A DNA stretch of 64,000 nt from an uncultured Tropicimonas sp. (GTDB lineage Bacteria > Pseudomonadota > Alphaproteobacteria > Rhodobacterales > Rhodobacteraceae). The stretch is from assembly GCA_947497945.1 (NCBI GenBank), contig CANMIP010000003.1, forward strand, positions 223,707 to 287,706. Reading direction: 5' to 3'. Below the pieces are notes generated by a model. That model was not told where the DNA came from, ran no database searches, and saw only the letters and a program-made list of their open reading frames with translations. The translations under genes were made by a program, and so were the position numbers. This document shows, piece after piece, positions 54,565-62,014 of this stretch (positions are counted from its first letter, which is position 1; each line of letters opens with the position of its first letter).

Positions 54565-55587
54565 TCAAATGCAGCTGGGAACCGCGCTTTGTGCGGCCCT
54601 ATAAGCATTTGGCGTCGTTCCGGTCCAGCGCCGGAAGGCGGTGGTGAAGGCTGCCTGGTCCGCATAGTCCAGAAGGAAGGCGATCTCGGCGATGGAGTAC
54701 TCGTCGCGAAGCCATTCCTTTGCCAGTCCGAGACGGACTCTGTCCAGAATGGCCCGATATGGATCGCCGGATCCGGTCAGTTTGCGGGTCATTGTCCGGC
54801 GGCTCACGCCCACGCGGGCAGCGATTTCCTCGGCCGAAGGCAGGCGTCCGGGCAAACTCTCCAGGAGTGCCGCTTCGACCTGTTCGGACAATGGTCGGTC
54901 ATCCTGCGAATGCGCCTTCAAGAGACCTTCGCCATGCTGGCTCAGATAGGCACGCAATTCCGGATCGGCGGTGGAGATCGGCAACTGGAGTGTGGCAGGT
55001 GTCAGCCATAGGCCGGTTTTTTCCTGCTCGACATGCACCGAACACCCGGCAAGGCGTTCCAAGGCAGAATGGTGAGCACGGATATCATGCCGAAAGGTCA
55101 GCCCGGCCGGCGTAAACCCGGCCCCGGCAATTCTTCGCAGTCTTGCCACAAGCGCGAAGACGAGAAACTCCCGGTGACGGTAATCCCGATCAAGCGTTCC
55201 ACTTCGACTCTGCACCGCGAAGAAAGGTTTTCCCTCAAGCTCTTCCAAAACCAACATCGTGTCGGAATCGGCGAGCGCGAGGAAGCGCGACGCGAGCTCC
55301 ATTGCCTGCTGCAAGGTCTCACAGCTTCGGGCGACATAGGCCGTGAGAGTCACCCCGTCCCGGTATTCCAATCCCGCACGCGCGGCGAAGCAGGGATCGT
55401 CCAATGCGTCACAGGCGCGGCGAACGAACTCCGCCTCCTGCCGGATCGTGATCCGTCCCTTGGGATCGTTCATGGTTGCCGAAGAGACGCCGCAGGACCG
55501 AAGGATCGGGGCGGCGAATGCGCTGCTCCCCTGGTTCTCAAATTCGGAGACAAGATGCTTCAACCGCAGGATTGTAATGTCAGACAT
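54565..55587 (-). CDS. AraC-family regulator inside the small-protein array
   Basis: 340 residues, same group as the regulator at 44523. N-terminal arabinose-binding-like region (about 20-200: LKHLVSEFENQGSSAFAAPI, AYVARSCETLQQAMELASRF) and C-terminal AraC domain (EEIAARVGVSRRTMTRKLTG, DPYRAILDRVRLGLAKEWLR, SIAEIAFLLDYADQAAFTTA, FRRWTGTTPNAYR). Divergent from gene C at 55796, with a type-B promoter copy between them, so it may control the array. Confidence 0.9.
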   Translation of the reverse strand: MSDITILRLKHLVSEFENQGSSAFAAPILRSCGVSSATMNDPKGRITIRQEAEFVRRACDALDDPCFAARAGLEYRDGVTLTAYVARSCETLQQAMELASRFLALADSDTMLVLEELEGKPFFAVQSRSGTLDRDYRHREFLVFALVARLRRIAGAGFTPAGLTFRHDIRAHHSALERLAGCSVHVEQEKTGLWLTPATLQLPISTADPELRAYLSQHGEGLLKAHSQDDRPLSEQVEAALLESLPGRLPSAEEIAARVGVSRRTMTRKLTGSGDPYRAILDRVRLGLAKEWLRDEYSIAEIAFLLDYADQAAFTTAFRRWTGTTPNAYRAAQSAVPSCI

Positions 55588-55680
55588 GTCTGCCCCCTGT
55601 CCAATTTGCGACCGACGGTCGGGAGTGCCCGGTCTTCCGATGACTCGTTGCCGGGGGTCATATCCATCTCTGCATTTCTG

Positions 55681-55795
55681 GCCTCAATTGACAACACTAC
55701 GGCCTCAAATCACAATCGTATGTGGGCGGGTTTCCCTAAATTCAATGACAGAAGGCAGCCACGGAGGTTGCCACTGTCAGAAAAGGTTGGAACCC
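55681..55795 (+). promoter_or_regulatory. Type-B promoter/leader, copy 2
   Basis: TTGACA about 55686, then 17 bases to CACAAT, and the same leader ending AAAAGGTTGGAACCC. It drives the chimeric gene C and faces the divergent AraC gene. Confidence 0.65.
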
Positions 55796-56053
55796 ATGAC
55801 AAACACCCTCAAGACCGCTCTCTTCTCCGCCGTTGCCACCGCCATGCTCGTGACTCTCCCGATGGCAGCCCAGGCCGAGACCGTATCCGCTGACGGCTCC
55901 TTCGAGGTCGCCCAGACCAATGGCATGGATCGCCGCGACGACCGCCAGGATGGCCGCCAGGACAACCGCGGCGACCGGCAGGACTGCCGCGCTGTTGAAG
56001 GCGCTGTCGGCGCCGACAAGCGTGACTGCAAGCAGGACAGCCGCAACGGATAA
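55796..56053 (+). CDS. Chimeric array protein C: type-B signal peptide, new mature part
   Basis: 85 residues. The first 27 are the type-B signal peptide (MTNTLKTALFSAVATAMLVT, AQA) almost unchanged, but the glycine-zipper is missing. Instead the mature part is ETVSADGSFEVAQTNGMDRR followed by an Arg/Asp repeat DDRQDGRQDNRGDRQDCRAV and a segment with two cysteines ending DKRDCKQDSRNG. The RDxRQD-type repeat may bind a cation or nucleic acid. Function unknown. Terminator hairpin follows at 56094. Confidence 0.82.
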   Translation: MTNTLKTALFSAVATAMLVTLPMAAQAETVSADGSFEVAQTNGMDRRDDRQDGRQDNRGDRQDCRAVEGAVGADKRDCKQDSRNG

Positions 56054-56093
56054 CCCTTTCCAACCGACGCCAGAGACCTCTGGCATCTGCTTC

Positions 56094-56124
56094 AAACCCG
56101 GTGGGCTTCGCGCGCGCCGGGTTT
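56094..56124 (+). terminator. Conserved AAACCCGG/CCGGGTTT terminator after gene C
   Basis: AAACCCGG (56094-56101) pairs with CCGGGTTT (56117-56124); the loop differs from the other copies. A CCAGAG/CTCTGG hairpin lies just before it (56070-56083). Confidence 0.72.
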
Positions 56125-56141
56125 GTTGCGCTTCTGTCAGC

Positions 56142-56250
56142 CATTCCAATGAAGCTGTCGGATGCTCTCAAGCGGGGGCATGGCGGTTCGCTTAGATCTT
56201 TCAACAGAAGGCGGCCACGGAGGTCGCCACCGTCAGAAAGGTTGGAACCG
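56142..56250 (+). promoter_or_regulatory. Type-A leader, copy 2
   Basis: Same block as before 53639: CCAATGAAGCTGTCGGATGC at about 56146, AACAGAAGGCGGCCACGGAG and GAAAGGTTGGAACCG next to the ATG. A promoter core was not identified by eye. Confidence 0.55.
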
Positions 56251-56544
56251 ATGACAAACACCCTCAAGAACACCGTATTCGCCGCCCTTGCCGCTTCGCT
56301 CGCCCTTGCCGCCCCGATGGCCGCCAATGCCGGCGATATCGGTGAGAAGGCCCTCAAGGGCGCTGTGGCCGGCGCCGTGCTGACGGAAATCACCGGCGGC
56401 GACGCCAAGGACGGCTTGGCGCTCGGCGCTGCGGCCGGCGCGCTCGGCGGCAAGATCGCCGAAGACCGGGATCGCGATGACAACCGCGACCGCGCACGCG
56501 ACGCCAAGAAGGGCAACAAGGGCGGCAACAAGCACAAGCGCTGA
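56251..56544 (+). CDS. Type-A small secreted glycine-zipper protein, copy 2
   Basis: 97 residues; identical to copy 1 through the signal peptide and the glycine-zipper, but the tail is six residues longer and rearranged: DRDRDDNRDRARDAKKGNKG then GNKHKR. The change is in the number of basic repeat units, suggesting the tail is the variable part. Flanked by type-A leader and the conserved terminator. Confidence 0.85.
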   Translation: MTNTLKNTVFAALAASLALAAPMAANAGDIGEKALKGAVAGAVLTEITGGDAKDGLALGAAAGALGGKIAEDRDRDDNRDRARDAKKGNKGGNKHKR

Positions 56545-56613
56545 TCCCGCAACAAGACAACCGGAACGGTTCACCCCTTCCAACCGACGCTGGAGAAATC
56601 CAGCATCTGCTTC

Positions 56614-56644
56614 AAACCCGGTGGGCTCCAGGCTCGCCGGGTTT
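56614..56644 (+). terminator. Conserved AAACCCGG/CCGGGTTT terminator after A2
   Basis: AAACCCGG (56614-56621) pairs with CCGGGTTT (56637-56644). A first hairpin, CTGGAG AAAT CCAG-like (56590-56603), precedes it. Same unit as after A1. Confidence 0.72.
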
Positions 56645-56702
56645 GTTGGTTGGGGCGGAGCAATGCTGGCCCCGGTTCTGTGCCGAGCCGATTTTCCGAC
56701 TT

Positions 56703-56818
56703 GGCCCCAATTGACAATATGCCGGCCACAAAACGCAATCGTATGTAGGCGGGATTCCCTAAATTCAATGACAGAAGGCAGCCACGGAGGTTGCCACTGT
56801 CAGACAAGGTTGGAACCC
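56703..56818 (+). promoter_or_regulatory. Type-B promoter/leader, copy 3
   Basis: TTGACA about 56711, 17 bases to CGCAAT, and the leader GCAGCCACGGAGGTTGCCAC to AAGGTTGGAACCC. Same organisation as the copies at 54067 and 55681. Confidence 0.65.
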
Positions 56819-57079
56819 ATGACAAACACCCTCAAGACCGCTCTCTTCTCCGCCGTTGCCACCGCCATGCTCGTGACCCTCCCGATGGCAGCCCAGGCCA
56901 ACCACGTCGCCGAAAAGGCCGTCAAGGGCGCTGTGGCCGGGGCGGTGGTTGCGGAAGTTTCGGGCGGAGACGCCGCGCAGGGCGCGGCCACCGGTGCCGC
57001 TGTCGGCGCGGCCGCCGGCGCCGTCGACAAGAACAATGTCGAGGATCGCGTCGAAGATCGCCAGGACCGGAGAGACTAA
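56819..57079 (+). CDS. Type-B small secreted glycine-zipper protein, copy 2
   Basis: 86 residues, differing from copy 1 at only a few positions (for example NNVEDR for KNVEDR and AAAGAVDK for AVAGAVDK). Signal peptide, glycine-zipper and EDRVEDRQDRRD tail are kept, so selection or recent duplication maintains it. The sequence after its stop contains a fused terminator remnant (see 57123). Confidence 0.85.
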   Translation: MTNTLKTALFSAVATAMLVTLPMAAQANHVAEKAVKGAVAGAVVAEVSGGDAAQGAATGAAVGAAAGAVDKNNVEDRVEDRQDRRD

Positions 57080-57122
57080 TCCCGGACGCAAATCGTCAGC
57101 ATCCAGCGACGTGAAAAGACAA

Positions 57123-57242
57123 GACCCGGCAAGCAACCTCTGATCCCGCAACGAGATAACCGGAACGGTTAACCCCTTCCAACCGAAGCCAGGACTGCCT
57201 GGCATCTGCTTCAAACCCGGTGAGCCCAGGCTCGCCGGGTTT
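57123..57242 (+). terminator. Fused 3' flank after B2: half a B terminator joined to an A-type tail
   Basis: GACCCGGCAAGCAACC (57123-57138) is the 5' half of the hairpin seen after B1 at 54486, but its 3' half is absent. It passes at 57139-57143 into TCTGATCCCGCAACGAG, the sequence that follows an A-gene stop codon including the TGA itself, then runs to the conserved terminator AAACCCGG (57213-57220)/CCGGGTTT (57235-57242). This is a recombination scar. Confidence 0.7.
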
Positions 57243-57252
57243 GTTGCGCTTC

Positions 57253-57368
57253 TGTCAGGCAATCCAATGAAGCTGTCGGATGCTCTCAAGCGGTGGCATG
57301 GCGGTTCGCTTAGATCTTTCCACAGAAGGCGGCCACGGCGGTCGCCACCGTCAGAAAGGTTGGAACCG
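57253..57368 (+). promoter_or_regulatory. Type-A leader, copy 3
   Basis: Same block as at 53521 and 56142: CAATCCAATGAAGCTGTCGG near 57261, CACAGAAGGCGGCCACGGCG and GAAAGGTTGGAACCG before the ATG. Confidence 0.55.
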
Positions 57369-57644
57369 ATGACAAACACCCTCAAGAACACCGTATTCGC
57401 CGCCCTTGCCGCTTTGCTCGTCCTGGTCGCCCCGATGGCCGCCAATGCCGGCGACATCGGCGAAAAGGCCCTCAAGGGCGCTGTGGCCGGCGCCGTGCTG
57501 ACGGAAATCACCGGCGGCGACGCGAAGGACGGCCTGGCCCTCGGCGCAGCGGCCGGTGCACTCGGCGGCAAGATCGCCGAAGACCGGGACCGCGACGATC
57601 GCAAGGACGACCGCAAGAAGGGCGGCAACAAGCACAAGCGCTGA
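57369..57644 (+). CDS. Type-A small secreted glycine-zipper protein, copy 3
   Basis: 91 residues and almost identical to copy 1; differences are in the signal peptide (AALLVLVAPM for AASLALAAPM) and one Asp for Glu in the tail. All parts are intact. It is the last array member before the second AraC gene on the opposite strand. Confidence 0.85.
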   Translation: MTNTLKNTVFAALAALLVLVAPMAANAGDIGEKALKGAVAGAVLTEITGGDAKDGLALGAAAGALGGKIAEDRDRDDRKDDRKKGGNKHKR

Positions 57645-57713
57645 TCCCGCAACGAGACAACCGGAACGGTTAACCCCTTCCAACCGACGCTGGAGAGATC
57701 CGGCATCTGCTTC

Positions 57714-57744
57714 AAACCCGGTAGGCATCAAGCCTGCCGGGTTT
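57714..57744 (+). terminator. Conserved AAACCCGG/CCGGGTTT terminator after A3
   Basis: AAACCCGG (57714-57721) pairs with CCGGGTTT (57737-57744). It ends the array and separates it from the convergent AraC gene. Confidence 0.72.
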
Positions 57745-57815
57745 GTTGCGTCAGGGTGGTTCAGGATGACGGAGAGACGCGCAAATGCGGGCCTATGATC
57801 CGAACAGTCCGGCCT

Positions 57816-58871
57816 CTAATCAGATTGTTCGCCCAATGCCAGGGGTATTTCCGTCGTCGGCCGCTCCCTGAAATCGCTGGGCGGCTGTCCGTACCATCTT
57901 CGGAATGCCGTGCTGAAGGTACTGGCGTCGCTATATCCGAGAAGATAGGCGATCTCGGTGAGCGGGAGCGTGCTGTTGAGCAGATAGTCCCGGGCCAGAG
58001 CCCTTCGCAGGTTGGCGACGACTGTTGCGAAGCTCGTGCCCTCGTCGGTCAGTCGGCGGGCCAGCGTTCGGGCGCTCATCCCAAGCTCAGCCGCAATCGC
58101 ATCCTGCTGGGCCGTGCCGGCTGCAAGGCGCGCCGTGATCTGCCTTTCAACCAACCGGGCCATGCTGTTCGGCGTTTGCGGCATCTGAGCCAGCGTGTTC
58201 TCGCAAATGACCGAAAGCGTCCGCTGCAGGTTGTCGTCGGCCGTCAACAGCGGCAGATCCATATCAGCCTTCTTGAAGGCAATTCTGTTCTCCGAGGCAC
58301 CAAACAGGACATTGCAGCCAAAGAACCGGTCGAGGGCCTCGGTGCCGGTCAGCCGCTGATGTGCAAACTCAACCTTTGTCGGACGGATTTGCCGATTGGA
58401 GTAGTCCCGCAGGGCGAAGACCGTGCCAACGGCTCCAAACTCGGCATATTGCCCGGTCGGAATGCTTGCTGGCACATCGTAGTGCCAGGTCAGCCGGGTG
58501 GTTTCCGGGCCTTCTTCCATGGCCGTCTTGCTCGCGTCACCGATCACGCGCTGAAAACGGGTGATGTTTCGAAGATAACCGCCAACGGTAGGGGCCGAAA
58601 CGCCGACATAGGCGAGCAACCCGGCCTTCCTGACCAGGTCAGGAGATTGCGCCACGCGGAACCCGAGGAGGGTGTCCCCGGTCAAAGCGCTCGCGTTTTC
58701 GAACAACATCGCGGTCTTGTCGAAGGGCCAGCGCGCATCAGGGTCTTCCAATTGCGCCCTTGAGACCCCGAACTCCTTTTGGATCTCGCGTTCGGAAAGG
58801 CCTGTTTTCTTCAACTCACCGACAATGATCTGTCCCCAGATCGCGCTGTGTTTTGGAATCTCGCGTTTCAT
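57816..58871 (-). CDS. AraC-family regulator at the end of the array
   Basis: 351 residues. N-terminal arabinose-binding-like region (AIWGQIIVGELKKTGLSERE, FDKTAMLFENASALTGDTLL) and C-terminal AraC domain (IAAELGMSARTLARRLTDEG, SFATVVANLRRALARDYLLN, TEIAYLLGYSDASTFSTAFR, WYGQPPSDFRERP). ATG 58871 gives the normal family start; the frame to 58967 adds 32 residues. Third member of this regulator group in the window; sequence identity with the one at 54565 is modest, so it is not a recent duplicate. Confidence 0.9.
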   Translation of the reverse strand: MKREIPKHSAIWGQIIVGELKKTGLSEREIQKEFGVSRAQLEDPDARWPFDKTAMLFENASALTGDTLLGFRVAQSPDLVRKAGLLAYVGVSAPTVGGYLRNITRFQRVIGDASKTAMEEGPETTRLTWHYDVPASIPTGQYAEFGAVGTVFALRDYSNRQIRPTKVEFAHQRLTGTEALDRFFGCNVLFGASENRIAFKKADMDLPLLTADDNLQRTLSVICENTLAQMPQTPNSMARLVERQITARLAAGTAQQDAIAAELGMSARTLARRLTDEGTSFATVVANLRRALARDYLLNSTLPLTEIAYLLGYSDASTFSTAFRRWYGQPPSDFRERPTTEIPLALGEQSD

Positions 58872-59470
58872 TCCTGGTCCGTAGTCTCGGTGTTTGAAGT
58901 GTAGCGCCACGTTAAGGCCCGTCTGACCTTCTTTCCAGATGCCAAAGGCAGCGTTCCAACGGCGCAATGCCCGTTTCGTTCAATACCCACAGTGCCTTCC
59001 ACGCATTAGTCACCAAGGCGGGCGCGCCATCTGTAGCGAGAAATTCGAGGCCTGTACGGCGTGATGAACCGAGCAGTGACACACATCGGCATTGTTGGAC
59101 AAATTGCTTGTTGTCTGTAGCTCCAAAGTCGTCATTTTCGACGTGTCACTCAAAAGTCCACAATGGGTCGCTGTCACTCGTTGCCGATGCGACCCATTGG
59201 GCGAGCGGTCCGTACTCATCGAAGTCCGCTTCGAGTCGTCTTAACTCGATTTGGAGGGTCGAGCGCCGAGCATCCTGCCATCGTTTGGCCTGTAGGCGTG
59301 TGGGCCCCCGAAGTGGCCAGGAACGGCACATGGGCCCATCTTGGGCGACGATTCCCGCTATTCCACATAGTGGACTCGTCAAACGTTGATGTGGCGTTGA
59401 TGTAAAACGCGACATCAAAAACTTGATCGGCCGAAGCCGACTTCAAGTCTTTGATATCGTGTAGGATTTC
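58872..59470. other. Gene-poor stretch between AraC gene and tRNA fragment
   Basis: About 600 bases. Short frames are present (for example 59146-59418 on the minus strand) but none has a family motif, ribosome-binding site or neighbour support. Composition starts to shift toward AT here. I see no RNA gene other than the tRNA fragment that begins at 59471. Confidence 0.4.
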
Positions 59471-59515
59471 TGGTTGCGGGGGTAGGATTTGAACCTACGA
59501 CCTTCAGGTTATGAG
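59471..59515 (-). mobile_element. 3' fragment of tRNA-fMet: attachment site of an integrative element
   Basis: Read on the minus strand the 45 bases are CTCATAACCTGAAGGTCGTA followed by GGTTCAAATCCTACCCCCGC and AACCA: anticodon loop with CAT, variable loop, T arm, acceptor strand and CCA of initiator tRNA. The 5' half (acceptor strand, D arm) is missing. Such a displaced 3' end is the typical far att copy left after integration into a tRNA. By geometry the element extends to higher coordinates, away from the AraC gene, with the intact tRNA-fMet beyond the window. Confidence 0.85.
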
Positions 59516-59918
59516 GAAGGTGAGTTCTGTACAACCACTTGATATTTCGTGCATGTGGTTCTGTCTCGGCTCCAATTAACGCATCCAATACCCGTTGCCG
59601 CACGAAATGTGGTCCAGTGAACTTACACGCATAATGTGTCAGGCAAACCCACCCTTACAGTGGGTTGCTCAGGCGTCGGGACCGGCAGAATCTTCCCTCG
59701 TGGCGACCGAAAAAACGGCCCGTTCCAGCCGTTCGGTTGCGGCCGCTGTTGCCGCGTCGCAGCGTTCCTGACCGGGCTTTCGCAGTTGGGGCGAAGCTCT
59801 TGGACACTGAAAGTCAATATAGCGGGTCGTCTTGAAAACGGGTCGTTTTGGACTTTGGATTGGATGTAAAAACTATCGCTTGCTGCCTTGCGCTTACATG
59901 AGGCGCCCATCTGCCTTT
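59516..59918. other. Non-coding left end of the integrative element
   Basis: 403 bases with no believable gene. Features noted: an AACCCAC/GTGGGTT hairpin with seven-base loop (59647-59667 area) and a direct repeat CGGGTCGT at about 59824 and 59840. The stretch leads into the 174-bp tandem repeats. Confidence 0.45.
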
Positions 59919-60264
59919 CGACTCTATTGACTTGAACAGTCGGGCTTTCGTAGCATCCTCTGGCAGGATCTGCTCGGCCAGTCCGTTCCTGCGGCGAATG
60001 TTCTCCGAACACGCCCCCTATCGGGGGTCGCTCCGCTCCTCACCTGATATCGGGTATTGTGTTGGGTCTCGAGGTAGCGAGTCCCAACACCTCGACTGTA
60101 TTGACTTACACAGTTAGGCTTTCGTAGCGTTCTCTGGCAGGATCTGCTCGGCCAGTCCGTTCCTGCGGCGAGTGTTCTCCGAACACGCCCCCTATCGGGG
60201 GTCGCTCCGCTCCTCACCTGATATCGGGTATTGTGTTGGGTCTCGAGGCAGCGAGTCCCAACAT
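59919..60264. repeat. Two tandem 174-bp repeats rich in inverted repeats
   Basis: Copy 1 starts at CGACT 59919, copy 2 at CGACT 60093; I count about nine differences over the unit. Each copy holds a series of palindromes: CTGGC...GCCAG, GTGTTC TCC GAACAC (A for the first G in copy 1), CCCCC TATC GGGGG, ACCTGATATCGGGT, and GTTGGG.CTCG...CGAG.CCCAAC. TTGACT near the start of each unit resembles a -35 box but no good -10 follows. Copy 2 ends one base before the polymerase gene stop. Candidates are a replication origin, an attachment region or a structured RNA. Confidence 0.9.
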
Positions 60265-60265
60265 C

Positions 60266-62014
60266 TTAAAAAGACAAAGCAAGCTTTCTAAAGGCTTGCA
60301 GGCGCCGTGGAATGTGATGCTTCCGGTTTTGCTCCAATACACGAAGGACTTCGGTGGGCGATGCCCCGTCTTCTACTTCAGCAAGATGATGACGCTCCAA
60401 GCCAGTAGATGAGTCAAATTCGATCGAGCGAGTATCCGTCATACTACGAGCCATCCCAATTCTAAATCTGATTGGGACATGGAGATCGCCGATCTTTCGG
60501 CTTACAACATGGAATGAATGATCTTTGAAAACGTGACCACTGTGGCGGACCGAACGGTTTCGGAACTTCATAATATCGTCAGAGTAAAGCCAATATCTGC
60601 CTGGCTCCAGCCACAAACCGCCGCTTGCCATAGTCTCAATTTTGTAGCCTCCCATCTTATCGGACAATCCAGTCCTTAGATTGTCCATTACTGCACTCTG
60701 AAAATTCGCCGGAAATGAAAAATGGATCGAGTCAACGTTCGCATAACACAATTCTACATCCGGAGCGATTGTCAGAATTTTCTCCATCATCTTAAGAAGA
60801 ATAGTTCTGCCACGCGCAACAATACGTTGATTGAACATGAAGCAGGCACGCCTACTGGTAGCATCAGGGGTTTCACACCGAACTCCTCCTTCCGTTTCAG
60901 TAACGGTGAACGCCTTTCTCCCCTGTAACCACGCCGCTGACAGGCCAGCCGGATCATCTGCATCAGCAGAAATTCCAAAATGGCTTTGAAGAAAGTCCTC
61001 GGCCAAAGCGTGTGTTTCAAACATTCGGTCCATTCGGTCAGGGCGATGTGTGCACGAAGCCAAAAGCGTCGACAGGAACTTTTCTCGATCTGCGAGCGCC
61101 TTATTGTTGTTAGAATCGAAATGAGCACGACGCGCAAATGACCGTCGCGCTTCACGTGCGAGCGGGTGTGAAATAAACTGATCCGAAACGACCGCATCGA
61201 CGACGAATATCCTGTCAAAATGACGATGGTAGAATGCTATCTCGAACTCGTTGAGGTCTACAGAGAGGCCCTTCGTTAGCGCAGCTCGCAAATGGCGACC
61301 AGCAAAGAACGCTCGAAACGGGTTGAATTTCGTAATGAAGTCTGATTTCGGCCCTTCAAGCGTACAGCGGTAGAGACCCATGGGTAAGTGTTCGCCCGCC
61401 ACGACTTCCCGGTCGTATTTCACATGACGAATCTTCGATGGTTTTGGAAACTCCTGCTGCATGCATGACGGGTACATTGCGTTGAAGTCGAGCGCTAAAA
61501 CACGTCGATCGGGCCGATTTTCCTCCAAGATATAACAATCTTGGACCGGCAAATGCCAAGCGGTATAAAAACGAGCGTCCATATCAGTCTTCAAACGTAC
61601 TGTATTGCAGACGGAATTCCACTTTTGATCACAGTAGGCCGCTGGCGTCACGAAATGACGACCATACCTTTTTTCGATTGCCTTTGCTGCTTCGAAGTTT
61701 TTATCTACGCTCCCCGTGTATCTATGTCGGGGGAGCCAAGGATGAAGCAGTTCCAGAGCAAGCGGTGGCTTGATGCCTGGGTTAGCCAAAGCAATCAGAT
61801 CTGCCTCTATACACGTCAGCGTCACGTATAACTTCCTGGGAAAGTCAGCGTAAGATTCGATGGGCCACCGTCCTCGGGCGTCTTTCAGAGACACGCGATC
61901 CGCTGCAAGCACGATTGCACCAACAGGATTCTCTCGCCTGCGTTTTAACAGTCGCCGCGCAGTGCTATCTGGGGTAATCTTAGTCGGCGAGTGAAAGCGG
62001 AACGTGTTAGCCAA
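60266..62014 (-). CDS. Divergent family-B DNA polymerase of integrative element
   Basis: 582 residues. Motif A is RVLALDFNAMYPSCMQQEFP with the catalytic Asp at about 176. A lysine-centred region REKFLSTLLASCTHRPDR (about 310-327) sits where motif B (Kx3NSxYG) is expected but matches it poorly; RIVARGRTILLKMMEKI follows. Motif C reads ELCYANVDSIHFS: the second Asp (about 428) is kept, the first is Asn. Only about 170 residues precede motif A, too few for a full 3'-5' exonuclease domain. It resembles protein-primed and primer-independent (pipolin) polymerases, not the chromosomal PolB. Start TTG 62014, directly after the upstream gene stop, with AAAGGCAAGG ahead. GC is well below the flanking chromosome. 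Confidence 0.78.
   Translation of the reverse strand: MANTFRFHSPTKITPDSTARRLLKRRRENPVGAIVLAADRVSLKDARGRWPIESYADFPRKLYVTLTCIEADLIALANPGIKPPLALELLHPWLPRHRYTGSVDKNFEAAKAIEKRYGRHFVTPAAYCDQKWNSVCNTVRLKTDMDARFYTAWHLPVQDCYILEENRPDRRVLALDFNAMYPSCMQQEFPKPSKIRHVKYDREVVAGEHLPMGLYRCTLEGPKSDFITKFNPFRAFFAGRHLRAALTKGLSVDLNEFEIAFYHRHFDRIFVVDAVVSDQFISHPLAREARRSFARRAHFDSNNNKALADREKFLSTLLASCTHRPDRMDRMFETHALAEDFLQSHFGISADADDPAGLSAAWLQGRKAFTVTETEGGVRCETPDATSRRACFMFNQRIVARGRTILLKMMEKILTIAPDVELCYANVDSIHFSFPANFQSAVMDNLRTGLSDKMGGYKIETMASGGLWLEPGRYWLYSDDIMKFRNRSVRHSGHVFKDHSFHVVSRKIGDLHVPIRFRIGMARSMTDTRSIEFDSSTGLERHHLAEVEDGASPTEVLRVLEQNRKHHIPRRLQAFRKLALSF

Noticed and set aside
59146..59418. 90-residue minus-strand frame next to the tRNA fragment
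   Set aside because: No ribosome-binding site, no motif, and it overlaps equal-sized frames on the other strand.
59924..60217. 97-residue minus-strand frame inside the tandem repeats
   Set aside because: It translates the repeat unit twice (RSGATPDRGRVRRT repeated) and crosses all the palindromes; better seen as non-coding repeat DNA.
59919..60264. CRISPR array
   Set aside because: There are only two direct units of 174 bases and no short repeat/spacer pattern; no Cas gene is present anywhere in the window.
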